DNA from: Deltaproteobacteria bacterium UBA2221
Lineage (GTDB): Bacteria > Desulfobacterota > Syntrophorhabdia > Syntrophorhabdales > WCHB1-27
Direction: 5' to 3'
NCBI GenBank assembly: GCA_002328485.1
Contig: DCUF01000001.1
Span: 1 to 14,019 of the forward strand
Length of the DNA: 14,019 nucleotides
Position numbers and translations under genes: made by a program. Shown here one piece after another: positions 12,023 through 14,019 of this stretch. Position 1 is the first letter of the stretch. Every line of letters starts with the position of its first letter. The notes beneath the pieces are model-generated. The model did no database searches. It had not been told where the DNA came from and saw only the letters and a program-made list of their open reading frames with translations.

Positions 12023-14019
12023 ATGAGTGACTATATCGCCCTCCACGTCCATTCACAGATGTCACTGCTCGACGGCATGATCCGCTTCGATCAGCTACTC
12101 AAGACCGCCAAGACCTTCGGCATGGATGCCTGCGCCGTGACCGACCACGGCAATATGTTCGGCGCCATGGAATACTACTTCATGGCCAAGAACTCCGGAG
12201 TAAAACCCATCCTCGGGTGCGAGGCCTACGTGGCGCCCCGGAGCCGTTTCGACAAGAAAGGCAAGGAAGACAACGCCTATCACGTCATCCTCCTTGCCAT
12301 GGACAACGAAGGCTACGGCAACTTGATCAAGCTGGTCAGTCTGGCCAATATCGAAGGGTTCTACTACGTCCCCAGGATCGACCACGAGCTCTTGCGCCAA
12401 TACAACAAAGGCATCATCTGTCTCACTGCCTGCCTCAAGGGGGAGATCCCCTGGCTTGTGCTCCAGAGGAAGGATGACGAAGCCCTCAAGATGGCGGCGG
12501 AATACTACGAGATCTTCGGCGACCGGCTCTTTTTCGAGATTCAGGAGAACGGCCTGGAGGAACAGAAGATCATCAACGAGGGCTTGGCCCGCCTGTCACG
12601 CCATTTCAACCGCCCCCTCGTGGCCACCAATGACTGCCACTACCTGAAGAAAGAAGAGGCCAGGGCCCACGAGCTCCTTCTGTGCATCCAGACCGGCAAG
12701 ACCATGAACGATCAGAACAGACTGGCCTTCGGCTCCGATGAATTCTACTTCAAGTCGCCCGAAGAGATGGAGACCAGCTTTTCGGCCTATCCTGAGTCGG
12801 TCACCAACACCAAGCTGATCGCCGAGATGTGCAACGTCCACTTCGAGAAAGGCAACTATCATTTTCCGAACTTCAAGGTGCCCGAGGGACAGACCACGGA
12901 GGAGCACTTCGAGGAGCTTTGCCGCCAGGGCTACGCCCGGAAGATGGACCACATCCAGCGCTCCTACAAGACCTTCTCCCAGGATCTTGTCAAGCGGTAC
13001 CAGGAGAGACTCGATTACGAGCTCTCCGTCATCAAGCAGACGGGCTTTGCCGGATATTTCCTCATCGTGACCGATTTTATCCGCTACGCCAAGTCCAACG
13101 ATATCCCCGTCGGGCCCGGAAGGGGCTCCGCAGCGGGCAGCCTGGTCTCCTACTGCCTGGACATCACCAACATCGACCCCATCAAGTACGATCTGCTCTT
13201 CGAACGATTCCTCAACCCCGAGCGGATCAGCATGCCCGATATCGACGTGGACTTCTGCTACGACGGCCGGGAGAGGGTCATCCAGTACGTAGGCGAGAGG
13301 TACGGTAAGGACAACGTGGCCCAGATCATTACCTTCGGGAAGATGAAATCCCGGGCGGTGGTGCGCGACGTGGGCAGGGTCCTCTCCATGCCCTACGCCG
13401 ACGTGGACAGGATCGCCAAGCTCATCCCTGCCGGAGCAGGCAGCGACGACGAGGTGATCAAAGAGGTGATCAAGAGCGATCAGATGATGAAGGAGTCCTA
13501 CGAGAAGGACCCGAAGATCAAGGAACTCCTCGATTACGCCATGACCCTCGAAGGCCTGACCCGCCACGCCTCCACCCACGCGGCAGGGGTGGTGATCTCG
13601 AACAAGCCCCTCCTCGAATACCTACCCCTCTACCGCGGGAAAGAGGGGGAAATCCTGACCCAGTTCACCATGAAATCCGTGGAGGACATCGGCCTCATCA
13701 AGTTCGACCTTTTGGGCTTGAAAACCCTGACCATCATGGACAAAGCCATCAAGACATTGAGGGCCCAAGGAATCGAGCTCGACATCAACGGCATCGCCGT
13801 CGATGACCCCAGGGTCTTCGAATTCCTCACCACAGGAAAAACCTCCGGGATCTTCCAACTTGAAAGCAGCGGCATGATGAACCTCATCAGGAAGCTCCAG
13901 CCCGGCCAGCTCGAGGAGTTGACCGCCCTCGTAGCCCTCTATCGCCCCGGTCCCCTGAACAGCGGTATGGCCGACGAATACGTCCGGCGCAAGAACGACC
14001 CGAGCCTCATCGCCTACGA
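12023..14019 (+). CDS. dnaE: DNA polymerase III alpha subunit (3'-truncated)
   Basis: The first 665 complete codons of the replicative polymerase catalytic subunit (family about 1,150 residues); the window ends inside it. Start ATG has AAGGA (12010-12014) at 8 nt. Residues 1 to about 270 are the PHP domain, with His8, His10, Asp17, His42, Glu67, His87, Cys137, Asp204 and His206 at the expected metal-ligand places. The palm begins with GPGRGSAAGS, then PDIDVDF gives catalytic Asp406 and Asp408, and KFDLLGLKTL gives the third, Asp562 (E. coli Asp401, Asp403, Asp555). RHASTHAAGVVI and TSGIFQLESSGM are further DnaE hallmarks. It is the DnaE type, not PolC. Divergent from mltD. Confidence 0.98.
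   Translation, partial: MSDYIALHVHSQMSLLDGMIRFDQLLKTAKTFGMDACAVTDHGNMFGAMEYYFMAKNSGVKPILGCEAYVAPRSRFDKKGKEDNAYHVILLAMDNEGYGNLIKLVSLANIEGFYYVPRIDHELLRQYNKGIICLTACLKGEIPWLVLQRKDDEALKMAAEYYEIFGDRLFFEIQENGLEEQKIINEGLARLSRHFNRPLVATNDCHYLKKEEARAHELLLCIQTGKTMNDQNRLAFGSDEFYFKSPEEMETSFSAYPESVTNTKLIAEMCNVHFEKGNYHFPNFKVPEGQTTEEHFEELCRQGYARKMDHIQRSYKTFSQDLVKRYQERLDYELSVIKQTGFAGYFLIVTDFIRYAKSNDIPVGPGRGSAAGSLVSYCLDITNIDPIKYDLLFERFLNPERISMPDIDVDFCYDGRERVIQYVGERYGKDNVAQIITFGKMKSRAVVRDVGRVLSMPYADVDRIAKLIPAGAGSDDEVIKEVIKSDQMMKESYEKDPKIKELLDYAMTLEGLTRHASTHAAGVVISNKPLLEYLPLYRGKEGEILTQFTMKSVEDIGLIKFDLLGLKTLTIMDKAIKTLRAQGIELDINGIAVDDPRVFEFLTTGKTSGIFQLESSGMMNLIRKLQPGQLEELTALVALYRPGPLNSGMADEYVRRKNDPSLIAY

Noticed and set aside
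12596..13579. 327-codon minus-strand frame opposite dnaE
   Set aside because: Shadow of dnaE; composition is dominated by reverse-complement codons (Val, Leu, Gly, His) and no domain motif is seen.

Overview
The window (about 14 kb, moderately GC-rich) looks like ordinary chromosome from an anaerobic bacterium. Gram-negative affiliation is suggested by an MltD-type lytic transglycosylase with a signal peptide, an Aas-type phospholipid-repair enzyme and EttA. Anaerobic life is suggested by a rubrerythrin, and a small iron-sulfur gene reads best as a selenoprotein. Together these suggest a member of the Desulfobacterota (sulfate reducers or syntrophs), but this is inference from gene content and protein style, not a database match.

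Layout. 1-1022 (+): C-terminal part of ettA, an ABC-F translation factor. 5018-1185 (all -): a signal-peptide lipase-like hydrolase (GTG start), then by 8-nt overlap a small [2Fe-2S] BFD/CopZ-like protein with an in-frame TGA, then marR with its own promoter, then by 2-nt spacing aas, a two-domain lysophospholipid acyltransferase/acyl-ACP synthetase. 5239-6737 (+): rubrerythrin and, by GTGA overlap, a PfkB-family kinase. 7779-6791 (-): family I inorganic pyrophosphatase, then a DUF2784 membrane protein. 7897-9510 (+): an AMP-forming acyl-CoA ligase. 10082-9615 (-): an unrecognised small protein with a winged-helix look. 11798-10290 (-): mltD. 12023-14019 (+): dnaE, cut off by the window end. 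No intergenic stretch exceeds 300 bases.

Main discovery. The minus-strand gene beginning at 4264 is closed by TGA at 4061-4063 just after Asn-Pro-Lys-Arg-Arg, but the same frame continues Cys-Leu-Ala-Asp-Val and on to a TAA at 4004-4006. In Cys-containing relatives, as I remember them, this place holds a Cys-Cys pair (NPKGxCCL). A hairpin with an 8-bp stem and an AGGU loop lies 12 nt after the TGA, as expected for a bacterial SECIS. I therefore annotate an 86-residue selenoprotein with Sec68 next to Cys69.

How the parts fit. aas and the acyl-CoA ligase both activate acyl chains at the cost of pyrophosphate, which the pyrophosphatase next to the ligase can hydrolyse; the lipase-like protein also acts on lipids or esters. 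This gives a loose lipid/acyl theme. The MarR promoter carries two palindromes that look like its own operator, so marR-aas is probably autoregulated. The rubrerythrin-kinase pair and the [2Fe-2S] selenoprotein are redox-flavoured accessory genes; why the kinase and the lipase are their translationally coupled partners is unknown.
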